In this document: in pieces, positions 25,145 through 33,838 of the stretch
How positions within the stretch are numbered: position 1 is the first letter of the stretch
How the letters are laid out: the number at the start of each line of letters is the position of its first letter
NCBI RefSeq assembly: GCF_001429395.1
Contig: NZ_LMJT01000012.1
Span: 1-64,000 of the forward strand
Length of the DNA: 64,000 nucleotides
Direction: 5' to 3'
Origin: Allobosea sp. Root381
GTDB taxonomy: Bacteria; Pseudomonadota; Alphaproteobacteria; Rhizobiales; Beijerinckiaceae
Notes under the pieces: generated by a model
The model's database searches: none
The model's input: the letters and a program-made list of their open reading frames with translations, nothing else
What the model was told of the DNA's origin: nothing
Program-made: the position numbers and the translations under genes

Positions 25145-25935
25145 TGCTCGGCGCGTTCAAGCTGGTCTTCGGCGCGCTGGTGGTCGGCTTCCTGCTGATC
25201 CCGCTGATGGCGATCCTGCCGCTGGCCTTCACCGACAGCGTCTTCCTGACCTATCCGATGAGCGGGCCTTCGCTGCGCTGGATGAACACGCTGGCCGAAA
25301 GCGATGCCTGGCGCCGCTCGATCGTCAATTCGCTCATCATCGGAACGGGCGCGACGATCGTCTCCACGCTGGTCGGCACGCTGGCTGCACTGGGTTTGCG
25401 GCGCGACCTCGTGCCCTTCGCCGGTGTGCTGCGCTCGGCCTTCCTGCTGCCGATGGTGGTGCCGGCGGTCGTGCTCGGCGTCGGCATGCAGATCCTCTAT
25501 GCCCGTATGGGGCTGGCGAGCAGCTATACCGGCGTCATCATCGCCCATGCAGTCCTGTGCGTGCCCTTCGTGATGATCAACGTCTCGTCCTCGCTGGCCG
25601 CGATCGAGCCGGCGCTGGAGCGGGCGGCAGCGAGCCTCGGTGCCTCGCCGCGCCGGGTTTTCACGAACGTCACGTTGCCGCTTGCGATGCCCGGCGTGCT
25701 GACCGGGGCGGTCTTCGCCTTCGCGACGTCGCTGGACGAGGTGGTGATCACGCTCTTCGTGGCCGGGCCGAACCAGACCACGCTGGCGCGCCAGATGTTC
25801 TCCTCGCTGCGGGAGAACATCAGCCCCGCCATCGCGGCGGCGGCGCTGATCATCATGATCCTCACCTTCGTGCTGATCGGCGTCGCGAAGCTGATCCCGA
25901 TGCTGAAGGCGCGGAAGGCCGCGGCGGAAGCCTGA
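25144..25935 (+). CDS. Polyamine-type ABC importer, permease 2 (PotC-like)
   Basis: 263 residues, standard PotC size, six predicted membrane helices. The coupling loop reads AAASLGASPRRVFTNVTLPLAMPGVLTGAVFAF, followed by SLDEVVITLFVAGPNQTTLARQMF, which is diagnostic for PotC/YdcV permeases. The ATG at 25144 shares one base with the stop of permease 1; the GTG just before it is a less likely start. Last gene of the importer, ending 9 bases before the convergent small gene. Confidence 0.9.
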   Translation: MLGAFKLVFGALVVGFLLIPLMAILPLAFTDSVFLTYPMSGPSLRWMNTLAESDAWRRSIVNSLIIGTGATIVSTLVGTLAALGLRRDLVPFAGVLRSAFLLPMVVPAVVLGVGMQILYARMGLASSYTGVIIAHAVLCVPFVMINVSSSLAAIEPALERAAASLGASPRRVFTNVTLPLAMPGVLTGAVFAFATSLDEVVITLFVAGPNQTTLARQMFSSLRENISPAIAAAALIIMILTFVLIGVAKLIPMLKARKAAAEA

Positions 25936-25944
25936 GCCGGGCGT

Positions 25945-26154
25945 TCAGCCGTGCTCGATCTCGGCGATATAGGCGGCTTCGAGCATCTGGCGGCAGGCTG
26001 CGGCCTGCTCGCGCACGGCTTCCAGGGTGGAGTGCCTGCCGATATCGGCCAGATCGCGCAGCGCGAAGTCCACGGCCGAGAGCAGATCGAGCGCAAGCCC
26101 GGCGGGAAGATCGTCCCGCCTCGGCGGAAGTCGGAACTGCAGAACCTGACCCAT
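25945..26154 (-). CDS. Small conserved-looking hypothetical protein
   Basis: 69 residues: MGQVLQFRLPPRRDD, then a helical region ALDLLSAVDFALRDLADIG and EQAAACRQMLEAAYIAEIEHG. No membrane segment, signal or known domain recognised. GAGAG lies 4 bases before the ATG, and codon third positions are GC-rich as in the neighbours, so it is probably a real gene. It follows the DUF882 gene by 86 bases on the same strand and could be co-transcribed with it. Function unknown. Confidence 0.6.
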   Translation of the reverse strand: MGQVLQFRLPPRRDDLPAGLALDLLSAVDFALRDLADIGRHSTLEAVREQAAACRQMLEAAYIAEIEHG

Positions 26155-26240
26155 GTCACTCTCACGGCTAGCGAATCGCCGGCAGTTTGCCGTGGGGCAG
26201 GTCAGGAATTGGTTAATGCGCAGCGGCCAGGTTCTGCGGC

Positions 26241-28046
26241 TCAGTTCTGGACGAAGTTCGTCGGCAGGGCGCGCACCGCCGGGCCGCTGAAGGAGCCGGT
26301 CTTGGCGTCGTTCGGCTCGGCATGGCTGAAGCCCAGCGCGGCGGCGGGGCTCGGGCCGGTGATCGGCGCGCTCGCCGGTGCGGTCGTCCTGGCGCGGGCG
26401 GTGGCCACGGTGACGCTGCGGCCGGCGGGCGCGGGCGGGCGCGTCACGGCGGCGAAGAGCGAGTCGAGGCCGGAGCGGTCGGCGTCGTATTGCTGCTCGA
26501 TGGGCGTCGGGGCGCGGCGGGCCTGCGTCGAGGCCGCGACGGTGACGCCGCCGGCCTGCGGGCGGCTCGGCGGCAACGGGTGGCTCACCGCGACGAGCCG
26601 GCCTTCCGGGATCGCGGCCTGGGCTGCAGCGTCCGAGCCGCGCAGTTCCGTCGGGGCGAGCGGAACTGCCTGGCCGGCGAGCGCGAAACTGGTCAGTGCC
26701 GGCCGCGTGGGTGGCAGCGGGGCCTCCATCGGCTTGCCGGCGACGATGGTCTGCGCAAGCGGGGCGACCTCGCCCGGCCGGCGCGGCGGCAGGGCGGCGA
26801 GGACCAGCCTTTGGTCGGCCCCGGGGCCGGACGGGGGCGCGAAGGCCAGCGCACCGCCGCTGCCGGCGAGGGCTGCGACCTGGACCGCCGCGCCATCCTG
26901 GGCGGGCTGTTCCGGCACGGTCAGTCCGCGCGGGCGCGCGAGCGGGATCGGGGCGTCGACCAGCGCGGGCCTGCTGTCCTGCGCAGGCGCGGCGGCATTG
27001 ACGGGTGCAACGGCTTGCGCTGCCGGTGCTTCGGCTGCGCGCGGGGCCAGCCGCTCGGCTCGCTCCTGGGCCAGCGAGCGCGCCGGGGGGGCCGCCGGGG
27101 CCATGGCGATGGGGAAACGACCGCCATCGGGCGAATTGTTGTCGGGGTAGGCGGTGTTGTTGGCATAGGCCATGACGGTCGGCTGTGGCTTCGGCGCGGC
27201 GCGGCGGCCACGCGTCGGGCGGGCATCCGCCTCTTCCTCGTCGCCGCCGAACAGCGCGGCCCAAAGGCTCTTGCGGCCCGAGGACAAGACGGCGCCTTCG
27301 TCGAGATCGGCAGCAGCATAGCCCGCGACGGCGCCGCCGCCCGACATGATCTCGGCCCTGGCAAGTTCGTAGCCACCGAGCGGCTGCCCGTCGGCCGGCA
27401 GGTGGACTGTCTTCTCGTCCGGGAACAGGCGCACCAGTTGGTCGCGCGTCATCCGCGGCCAGGAGCGCACGGAGCCGGCATCGAGATGGATGAAGGGGGT
27501 GTGGGCGCCGGGATAGAAGCCGACGCCGCCGCGCTGGAGCCGCATGCCGGCCTCGCGGATGCGGGCGGTCGGCGTGTCCGGCAGGTAGAAGTCCATCGCC
27601 TTGCCGAGGGTGTGCTGGCTGTGCTTGGCGACGGCGCGCGAGCGGCGCCGCAGCATCGAATTGGTGCCCGGCGAGCGATAGGCCGAGACGACATGGAAGG
27701 GCTGCTCCGAGCCGACCATGCGCTGGACTTCCCAGGCCACGTCGAAGAGCCGCGGATCCATGCGTATCGGCTCGTCGGTGCGCCAGTCGCGCAGCGCCCA
27801 GTTCAGCTTCTCGAGGGCCTCGGAGACATAGCGCCCGTCACGCCGGAAGGTGACGGTCGTCTCCTCCTTTGTGTGCATGTGCTTGATGGTGATCGTGCGG
27901 GTGTCGCCATTGGCGACGGCATCCTGCGTGCCGCGCACGCCGAGCAGAAGCGCGCCCGCGGCGACGCCCAGCGCCAGTGCCCGAGGAAGAATCGGCTTCG
28001 AACCCGACAGAAGCCGTCCCGAAAGCGTGGCGTTTGACCTGCCCAA
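26241..28046 (-). CDS. DUF882/M15-type peptidase (YcbK/MepK-like) with a long disordered C-terminal tail
   Basis: 601 residues. A membrane anchor or signal (ALALGVAAGALLLGV, about 23-37) leads to a DUF882 domain (about 50-210): VSAYRSPGTNSMLRRRSRAVAKHSQHTLGKAMDFYLP contains the zinc motif HTLGKAMD, and GGVGFYPGAHTPFIHLDAGSVRSW contains the distal His. E. coli YcbK (MepK), of about 180 residues, cleaves L,D-crosslinks in peptidoglycan. Here about 390 extra residues rich in Ala, Pro and Gly follow, with no recognisable domain. It lies downstream of an L,D-transpeptidase on the same strand, the same pairing as E. coli ycbB-ycbK. Periplasmic, probably membrane-anchored. Confidence 0.85.
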   Translation of the reverse strand: MGRSNATLSGRLLSGSKPILPRALALGVAAGALLLGVRGTQDAVANGDTRTITIKHMHTKEETTVTFRRDGRYVSEALEKLNWALRDWRTDEPIRMDPRLFDVAWEVQRMVGSEQPFHVVSAYRSPGTNSMLRRRSRAVAKHSQHTLGKAMDFYLPDTPTARIREAGMRLQRGGVGFYPGAHTPFIHLDAGSVRSWPRMTRDQLVRLFPDEKTVHLPADGQPLGGYELARAEIMSGGGAVAGYAAADLDEGAVLSSGRKSLWAALFGGDEEEADARPTRGRRAAPKPQPTVMAYANNTAYPDNNSPDGGRFPIAMAPAAPPARSLAQERAERLAPRAAEAPAAQAVAPVNAAAPAQDSRPALVDAPIPLARPRGLTVPEQPAQDGAAVQVAALAGSGGALAFAPPSGPGADQRLVLAALPPRRPGEVAPLAQTIVAGKPMEAPLPPTRPALTSFALAGQAVPLAPTELRGSDAAAQAAIPEGRLVAVSHPLPPSRPQAGGVTVAASTQARRAPTPIEQQYDADRSGLDSLFAAVTRPPAPAGRSVTVATARARTTAPASAPITGPSPAAALGFSHAEPNDAKTGSFSGPAVRALPTNFVQN

Positions 28047-28184
28047 TCTGCCTGACCCGTCTCGATGCCCCGACTGAGCGGCGCGAATGAACGTGAACGA
28101 ACAGTTGCGGAGAAGCGTTAACGACTCGTTAGCAAGCCGCGGCGAATCCGGCCATCATTTTCTGCGCCAAGCTGGCTAACCTTG

Positions 28185-28210
28185 GATCGTGGCGAAAAGG
28201 TGCCACGATC
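28185..28210 (-). terminator. Hairpin after the L,D-transpeptidase gene
   Basis: A perfect 9-bp inverted repeat (28185-28193 with 28202-28210) with an 8-base loop lies 16 bases after the stop of the L,D-transpeptidase gene on the minus strand. It lacks a T-run, so it may be a weak terminator or mRNA end. Confidence 0.4.
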
Positions 28211-28226
28211 GCCACTTGGCCGTTTG

Positions 28227-30104
28227 TCAGCTCCGCTGCTCCAGCGCCTGCCGCACCAGACGGTGGAAGCCGTAGAGGTCTTCGAAGGTCGAAAGTTTGC
28301 CCTCCGCGTCGACGACATGGGTGTTGTAGACGAGGTGGACCGGCATCTTCTCGGTCAGCCGGATCGTGCGTTCGCCCTTGCCGATCAGGCCCTTCAGGCG
28401 CGCCTGCGTCCATTCCGGACCGAGCAACTGGTCGGCCAGCGCGAACGGGTTGTCGACGCGGACGCAGCCGGCGCTGTAGGCGCGCTTGTCCGTCGCGAAG
28501 AGGCGCCGGTTCGGCGTGTCGTGCAGATAGACGGCGTGGTCGTTCGGGAACATGAACTTGACCCAGCCCAGCGCGTTGCGCTCGCCCGGCGGCTGGCGCA
28601 CCGAGATCGAGCCGTTCTTGCCGCGGGTCACGACGTAGCCACGCTTGGCGGCGTAGTCCGGATCGGCCGCGAGGCCCGGCAGCACGTCCTTGCGCAGGAT
28701 CGAGGGTGGGATGTACCAGCTCGGATTGACGACGAGATGGTCCATCAGATGCGAGAAGACGGGCGTTGCGCTGGTGGGCTTGCCGACGATGGTACGCGCG
28801 TCGAGCGCGACCGAGCCGCCGCGATAGACCCGCATCCGGTATTCGGGGATGTTCACCCAGATATGGGCGGCCCCGAGATCGGCCGGCAGCCAGCGCCAGC
28901 GCTCCATCTGCGCGATCAGGTCCTGCTCGCCGCGGGCGGTCGCGGGTGTGCCCAGCGCGGCCAGCGTCTGCGCGCCGAGGATGCCGGTGGCCGGCAGACC
29001 GGCCCGCTTCTGGAAGGTGGCGATCGCGGTCGCGGTCGAGCGGTCGAAGACCGGCTCCTCGGTCGGTCCGAGGCCGAGCCGGGCGCGGACCAGCGGGACG
29101 CGTGCGTCACGCATGCCGAGCTTCAGCGCGGGGCCGGCGGGAATGCGCACCAGCGGCGTATCGTCGATACGCTTGCGCTGCTCGGCGAGCTTCGCCTTCA
29201 GCCGGCGATAGCTTTCATGCGGTGGGTTGTAGGCGGCGAGCGCCACACCGGCATCGCCCGCGCCGGCGAGCTCGGAAAGGACCTCGGTGGCGGAGGGCAG
29301 GTAGAGCGTCGGCGTCAGGTTTCGCGAGAGGCGGCGGGGATCGACACGCGCGCCGCGGGCGTCGCGGGCATAGAGCACGGCAAGCGCCGAGAGCCGGACG
29401 TCGGCCTCGGCGAGGCTGCCCTTGTCGCTCGCCTCGAAAACGGGGAGGGGGTAGTCGCTCGCCCGCAGCCCGTCCTCTTCGGCGCGGCCGATCTGGGCCA
29501 CCAGGCGCCGGCCAGCCTCGCTCCAGCCCTTGTCCTTGATCCAGAGCGGGCGATTGCCGGTGGCCTCGTAGGCGGCGAGGATCTCGCCGCGCTCGCGCTC
29601 GGCCAGGCGCGGCAGGGCCAGCGCTTCGGCGGACCGCAGGGTGATCTCGCCGGCAAGCTCGGAACCCGGCGGCAGGTCGAGCACGAGCGCGGGCATCTCG
29701 GGCAGGGGGATATTCGGCTCGGCCGCCTGCACGGGGGCGGGCGCGGGCAGCGGCTGCGGAGCCAGCGCCGGCCGCAGCACGGGATCGATCGGCGGAAGCT
29801 CGATCTCGGGGATGTCGAGCGAAAGCGCCTCGTCCGGCTCATCGGCCGCATTCGCCGCGTCGGGCTCGAGCAGATTGCCCAGTGGCCGGGCGGAGGGCGT
29901 GACGGCGCCGGTCACCATGCCGGGCTCGTCCTTCGCGGCGGCCGACGGCACGGCATCGGGAAGCACGAGCGCGGGTTGTTCCGGCAGCGGAATGCCGAGC
30001 GTCGGGTCGGTCGCGCCGACGCCCTGGGCCGAAGCGGTCGCGCATCCCAGCGCAAGGGCCAGCGCCGAAACGCAGGCCAGTTTCGCCGTTTGGCGACGAG
30101 GCAT
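28227..30104 (-). CDS. L,D-transpeptidase of the YcbB/LdtD family
   Basis: 625 residues, same size class as E. coli YcbB. Signal peptide MPRRQTAKLACVSALALALGCATASAQG, a Pro/Ala-rich linker, then a YcbB scaffold domain (about 170-330, NRPLWIKDKGWSEAGRRL), a peptidoglycan-binding motif (FDRSTATAIATFQKRAGLPATGILGAQTLAAL) and the YkuD catalytic domain with HLVVNPSWYIPPSI and YSAGCVRVDNPFALAD (nucleophile C547). It forms 3-3 crosslinks in the periplasm. The ATG at 30104 begins the signal peptide and has AGGA upstream; the frame extends 26 codons further without support. Followed by the DUF882 peptidase. Confidence 0.92.
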   Translation of the reverse strand: MPRRQTAKLACVSALALALGCATASAQGVGATDPTLGIPLPEQPALVLPDAVPSAAAKDEPGMVTGAVTPSARPLGNLLEPDAANAADEPDEALSLDIPEIELPPIDPVLRPALAPQPLPAPAPVQAAEPNIPLPEMPALVLDLPPGSELAGEITLRSAEALALPRLAERERGEILAAYEATGNRPLWIKDKGWSEAGRRLVAQIGRAEEDGLRASDYPLPVFEASDKGSLAEADVRLSALAVLYARDARGARVDPRRLSRNLTPTLYLPSATEVLSELAGAGDAGVALAAYNPPHESYRRLKAKLAEQRKRIDDTPLVRIPAGPALKLGMRDARVPLVRARLGLGPTEEPVFDRSTATAIATFQKRAGLPATGILGAQTLAALGTPATARGEQDLIAQMERWRWLPADLGAAHIWVNIPEYRMRVYRGGSVALDARTIVGKPTSATPVFSHLMDHLVVNPSWYIPPSILRKDVLPGLAADPDYAAKRGYVVTRGKNGSISVRQPPGERNALGWVKFMFPNDHAVYLHDTPNRRLFATDKRAYSAGCVRVDNPFALADQLLGPEWTQARLKGLIGKGERTIRLTEKMPVHLVYNTHVVDAEGKLSTFEDLYGFHRLVRQALEQRS

Positions 30105-30224
30105 GGTAGCTATTCCTGACTTGAGCCGAGCGCGGCCATTCCTGCGTGACTCGGTCTGTTTCGACAAGATGCGGCGGCGCAACAGCCAACCGCGTTCGAG
30201 AAAGGACGGCGAGCTTCCGATCGG

Positions 30225-31718
30225 CTAGGCCGCATCGGTGCTCTCGCCTGCGGCGTCGCCCTCGATCAGCCCGTAATCCTTGAGCTTGCGATAGAGGGTC
30301 GAGCGGCCGATGCCGAGCTTGCGCGAGATCTCGGACATGTGCCCGCGATAATGCGCCAGTGCGAACTTGATGATCTCGCGCTCGAGTTCGTCGAGGGTGC
30401 GCATGTCGGAGCCGGCGACGAGATCCAGCGCATTGGGGTCGCGGACCGGCATCTGGATGATGCGCGGCGTCTCGCTGCGCGCCTCGGCCGGGCCGAGCGG
30501 CGCCGGTGCCGGCGGGATGCGGACGTCGAAACCTTCCATCTGCGCCGCGATCTGCGGGAACTCGGCGATGGTCAGTTCGTCTCCATCGGCCAGGACCACG
30601 GCGCGGAACATCGCATTCTCGAGCTGGCGGACATTGCCCGGCCAGTCATAGCCACCGATCAGCGAGACCGCCTCGGCGCTGAGCCCGCGCAGCTTCTTGC
30701 CCTCCTCGGCGGCGAAGCGGGCGAGGAAGCCGCGGGCAAGGTCGGGAATGTCCTCGCGGCGCAGGCGCAAAGGCGGCAGCGTGATCGGGAAGACGTTGAG
30801 GCGGTAATACAGATCCTCGCGGAACTCGCCGCGCTTCACCTGGTCGAGCAGGCTCTTGTTGGTGGCCGAGATGATGCGGATGTCGACGCGGATCGATTTC
30901 TTGCCGCCGACGGGGTCGACCTCGCCCTCTTGGATGGCGCGCAGCAGCTTGACCTGCGCGTCGAGCGGCAATTCGCCGACCTCGTCGAGGAAGAGCGTGC
31001 CGCCATTGGCCTCGACGAACTTGCCGATATGGCGCTCGGTGGCGCCGGTAAAGGCGCCCTTCTCGTGGCCGAAGAGGATCGACTCGACGAGGTTGTGGGG
31101 GATCGCGCCGCAATTGACGGTGACGAACGGCTTGCCCTTCCGGTCGCTGGAGCCCTGGATCGCGCGGGCCAGCACCTCCTTGCCGACGCCGGACTCGCCT
31201 TCGATCAGGATCGGGATGTTCGACTTGGCGGCGCGCTCCGCGAGGCGCACGACGCGGGCCATGTCGGGACTCTTGGTGGCGAGGTCGCGGAAGCCCAGCG
31301 TTCCCGCGTTGCGGCGCTTGATGTGGCGCAGCTCGTGTTCGAGTGCGCCGAGCTTGAGCGCGTTCTTGAGCGAGATCTGCAGGCGCTCGGCACCGACCGG
31401 CTTGACCACGAAATCGATGGCGCCCGCGCGCATCGCCTGGACGACGGTCTCGATCGAGCCGTTCGCGGTCTGGACGATGACGGGCGTGTCGATGCTGCGC
31501 TCGCGCAGGGCGGCGAGCACGCCCATGCCGTCGAGCCGGGGCATGACGAGATCGAGGACGACCGCGTCGAAGCGCTCGCCTTCCGGGCCGGCCAGCAGCG
31601 CGACGGCGTCTTCGCCGGTCTCGGCGCTGGCGACGTCGTAGCCGAAGCGCTTGAGCATGGCGTCGAGCAGGCGGCGCTGGACGGGATCGTCGTCAACGAC
31701 GAGGACGGTGGCGGTCAT
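30225..31718 (-). CDS. Sigma-54-dependent response regulator (NtrC family)
   Basis: 497 residues, three domains. Receiver (1-120): VLVVDDDP and phospho-acceptor D56 in VVLDLVMPRLDG, with KP in DFVVKPVGA. AAA+ domain: Walker A GESGVGKE (174-181), sigma-54 contact loop GAFTGA (221-226) intact, Walker B GGTLFLDEVGELP. C-terminal Fis-type HTH: LAHYRGHMSEISRKLGIGRSTLYRKLKDYGL. The ATG at 31718 starts the receiver and has GAGGTGAC before it. No histidine kinase is adjacent, so the signal is unknown. It lies upstream of the L,D-transpeptidase on the same strand, 120 bases away, but a regulatory link is only a guess. Confidence 0.92.
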   Translation of the reverse strand: MTATVLVVDDDPVQRRLLDAMLKRFGYDVASAETGEDAVALLAGPEGERFDAVVLDLVMPRLDGMGVLAALRERSIDTPVIVQTANGSIETVVQAMRAGAIDFVVKPVGAERLQISLKNALKLGALEHELRHIKRRNAGTLGFRDLATKSPDMARVVRLAERAAKSNIPILIEGESGVGKEVLARAIQGSSDRKGKPFVTVNCGAIPHNLVESILFGHEKGAFTGATERHIGKFVEANGGTLFLDEVGELPLDAQVKLLRAIQEGEVDPVGGKKSIRVDIRIISATNKSLLDQVKRGEFREDLYYRLNVFPITLPPLRLRREDIPDLARGFLARFAAEEGKKLRGLSAEAVSLIGGYDWPGNVRQLENAMFRAVVLADGDELTIAEFPQIAAQMEGFDVRIPPAPAPLGPAEARSETPRIIQMPVRDPNALDLVAGSDMRTLDELEREIIKFALAHYRGHMSEISRKLGIGRSTLYRKLKDYGLIEGDAAGESTDAA

Positions 31719-31927
31719 GTCACCTCGAAACCGGCAATGCGCTGCTGGAAAAATCGATGAAGCCGGAATCGCTGTTCCGTTCTGGGGCATCCTCGGCCAG
31801 AAGGGTTAAGCGGCGCTTAAGCCGGTGCGGCTCGGGCCATGCCGGTCGGAGGGCCGGGTGCTTATCGTGCCACGAGCCCATGCCTATGTGTTACGAGGTG
31901 CCGGCGAATCTGCGAGGTGATCCGGAT

Positions 31928-33790
31928 ATGACGATTGCGTTTGACGGGACGGTGCGGGCCAGCGCCGCAGCAACGGCAACGGCGAGGGCCGCAAAGGACA
32001 GCACGGCGAAAGCGCTCGGCACGCTGCCCGAATGGGATCTCGGCCACCTCTATCCGTCGATGGATTCGGCCGAGCTCAAGGCCGATTTCGACCGCGGCAT
32101 GGCGGAAGCGCAGGCGTTCGCGGAGCTTTATCGCGGCAGGCTCGGCGCGCTGGCCGAGGGCGAGGATGCGAGCGAGCGCCTGGCCGAGGCGGTGCGCGGC
32201 TTCGAGGCCTTGTCCGACCTGCTCGGGCGGATCGGCGCCTATGCCGGGCTGATCTACGCCGGGGACACCACCGATCCGCAGCGCGCGAAATTCTACGGCG
32301 ATTCGCAGGACCGGCTGAACGCAGCGGTTACCGAGCTCCTGTTCTTCGAGCTCGAACTCAACCGCATCGACCCCGAACTGATGGCGCGCATTGCGGCGGA
32401 AGGCCCGCTGGCGCATTGGAAGCCCTGGCTCGAAGACCTCGCCAAGGACAAGCCGCACCAGCTCGAGGACCGGATCGAGGCGCTGTTCCACGAGAAGTCG
32501 ATGACCGGGCATTCCGCCTGGAACCGGCTGTTCGACGAGACCATCGCCTCGCTGCGCTTCAGGATGGGAGAGGAGGAGCTGACGCTCGAGCTGACGCTGA
32601 ACAAGCTGCAGGATTCGGACGGCGCGGTGCGCAAGGCGGCGGCCGAGGCGTTGAGCGAGGTCTTCCGCGGCAATCTGCGGATCTTCTCGCTGATCACCAA
32701 CACGCTGGCCAAGGACAAGGAGATTTCCGACCGCTGGCGCAAGTTCGAGGATGTCGCGGATTCGCGCCATCTCGCCAACAGGGTCGAGCGCGAGGTCGTC
32801 GATGCGCTGGTTTCGGCCGTGCGTGAAGCCTATCCGCGCCTGTCGCACCGCTACTACAAGCTGAAGGCGAAATGGTTCGGCCGCGAGGAGCTGGATTTCT
32901 GGGACCGCAACGCGCCGCTGCCGCAGGTCGAGCAGCGCACGATCCCCTGGAGCGAGGCGCGTGACACTGTGCTCGACGCCTATGGCGCCTTCTCGCCGGC
33001 CATGGCCGGCATCGCCCGGCGCTTCTTCGACGAGAACTGGATCGACGCTCCCGTGCGCCCGGGCAAGGCGCCGGGCGCCTTCGCCCATCCGACGGTGCCG
33101 TCCGTGCACCCCTATGTGCTGGTCAACTACCAGGGCAAGCCGCGCGACGTGATGACGCTCGCCCATGAGCTCGGCCATGGCGTGCATCAGGTGCTGGCGG
33201 CGCCGAACGGGGCGCTGATGGCGCCGACGCCGCTGACACTGGCCGAGACGGCCAGTGTCTTCGGGGAGATGCTGACCTTCCGCCGCTTGCTCGACGGCAC
33301 GACCGATCCCAGGCAGCGCAAGGCGATGCTGGCGGCGAAGGTCGAGGACATGATCAATACGGTCGTGCGCCAGATCGCGTTCTATTCCTTCGAGCGAAAG
33401 GTGCATGAGGCGCGCAAGGGTGGCGAACTGACGGCCGAGGCCCTGTGCGAGCTCTGGATGAGCGTGCAGGCCGAGAGCCTGGGGCCGGCGATCCGGCTGG
33501 GGCCGGGCTACGAGCCGTTCTGGTGCTACATCCCGCACTTCATCCATTCGCCCTTCTATGTCTACGCCTATGCCTTCGGCGATTGCCTGGTGAACTCGCT
33601 CTACGGCGTCTACCAGAATGCAGCCGAGGGCTTCCAGGAACGCTATTTCGCCCTGCTCTCGGCGGGCGGCACAAAGCACCATGCCGAGCTGCTGAAGCCC
33701 TTCGGGCTCGATGCGCGCGACCCGGCCTTCTGGCAGATCGGCCTGACGATGATCGAAGGCATGATCATCGAGCTGGAGGGGATGGAGTAG
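31928..33790 (+). CDS. pepF: M3-family oligoendopeptidase F
   Basis: 620 residues, matching the PepF/M3B family. The zinc motif HELGH is at 413-417 (MTLAHELGHGVHQVL), and the downstream Glu is in ETASVFGEMLTF. The N-terminal helical half begins EWDLGHLYPSMDSAELKADFDRGMAEAQAF. It degrades short peptides in the cytoplasm. The ATG at 31928 has GAGGTGA 9 bases before it; longer in-frame starts run into a region without coding character. Divergent from the response regulator and convergent with the outer-membrane barrel gene. Confidence 0.92.
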   Translation: MTIAFDGTVRASAAATATARAAKDSTAKALGTLPEWDLGHLYPSMDSAELKADFDRGMAEAQAFAELYRGRLGALAEGEDASERLAEAVRGFEALSDLLGRIGAYAGLIYAGDTTDPQRAKFYGDSQDRLNAAVTELLFFELELNRIDPELMARIAAEGPLAHWKPWLEDLAKDKPHQLEDRIEALFHEKSMTGHSAWNRLFDETIASLRFRMGEEELTLELTLNKLQDSDGAVRKAAAEALSEVFRGNLRIFSLITNTLAKDKEISDRWRKFEDVADSRHLANRVEREVVDALVSAVREAYPRLSHRYYKLKAKWFGREELDFWDRNAPLPQVEQRTIPWSEARDTVLDAYGAFSPAMAGIARRFFDENWIDAPVRPGKAPGAFAHPTVPSVHPYVLVNYQGKPRDVMTLAHELGHGVHQVLAAPNGALMAPTPLTLAETASVFGEMLTFRRLLDGTTDPRQRKAMLAAKVEDMINTVVRQIAFYSFERKVHEARKGGELTAEALCELWMSVQAESLGPAIRLGPGYEPFWCYIPHFIHSPFYVYAYAFGDCLVNSLYGVYQNAAEGFQERYFALLSAGGTKHHAELLKPFGLDARDPAFWQIGLTMIEGMIIELEGME

Positions 33791-33803
33791 GGGGCACAGC
33801 GTC

Positions 33804-33826
33804 ATGGCCGGATCAAGCCCGGCCAT
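33804..33826. repeat. Intergenic palindrome between convergent genes
   Basis: ATGGCCGG (33804-33811) and CCGGCCAT (33819-33826) form an 8-bp stem with a 7-base loop. The sequence is of the dispersed intergenic palindrome type (GTCATGGCCGGATCAAGCC...) common in Hyphomicrobiales. Lying between two gene ends it may also act as a bidirectional terminator. Confidence 0.55.
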
Positions 33827-33838
33827 CCCGGCTAACGG

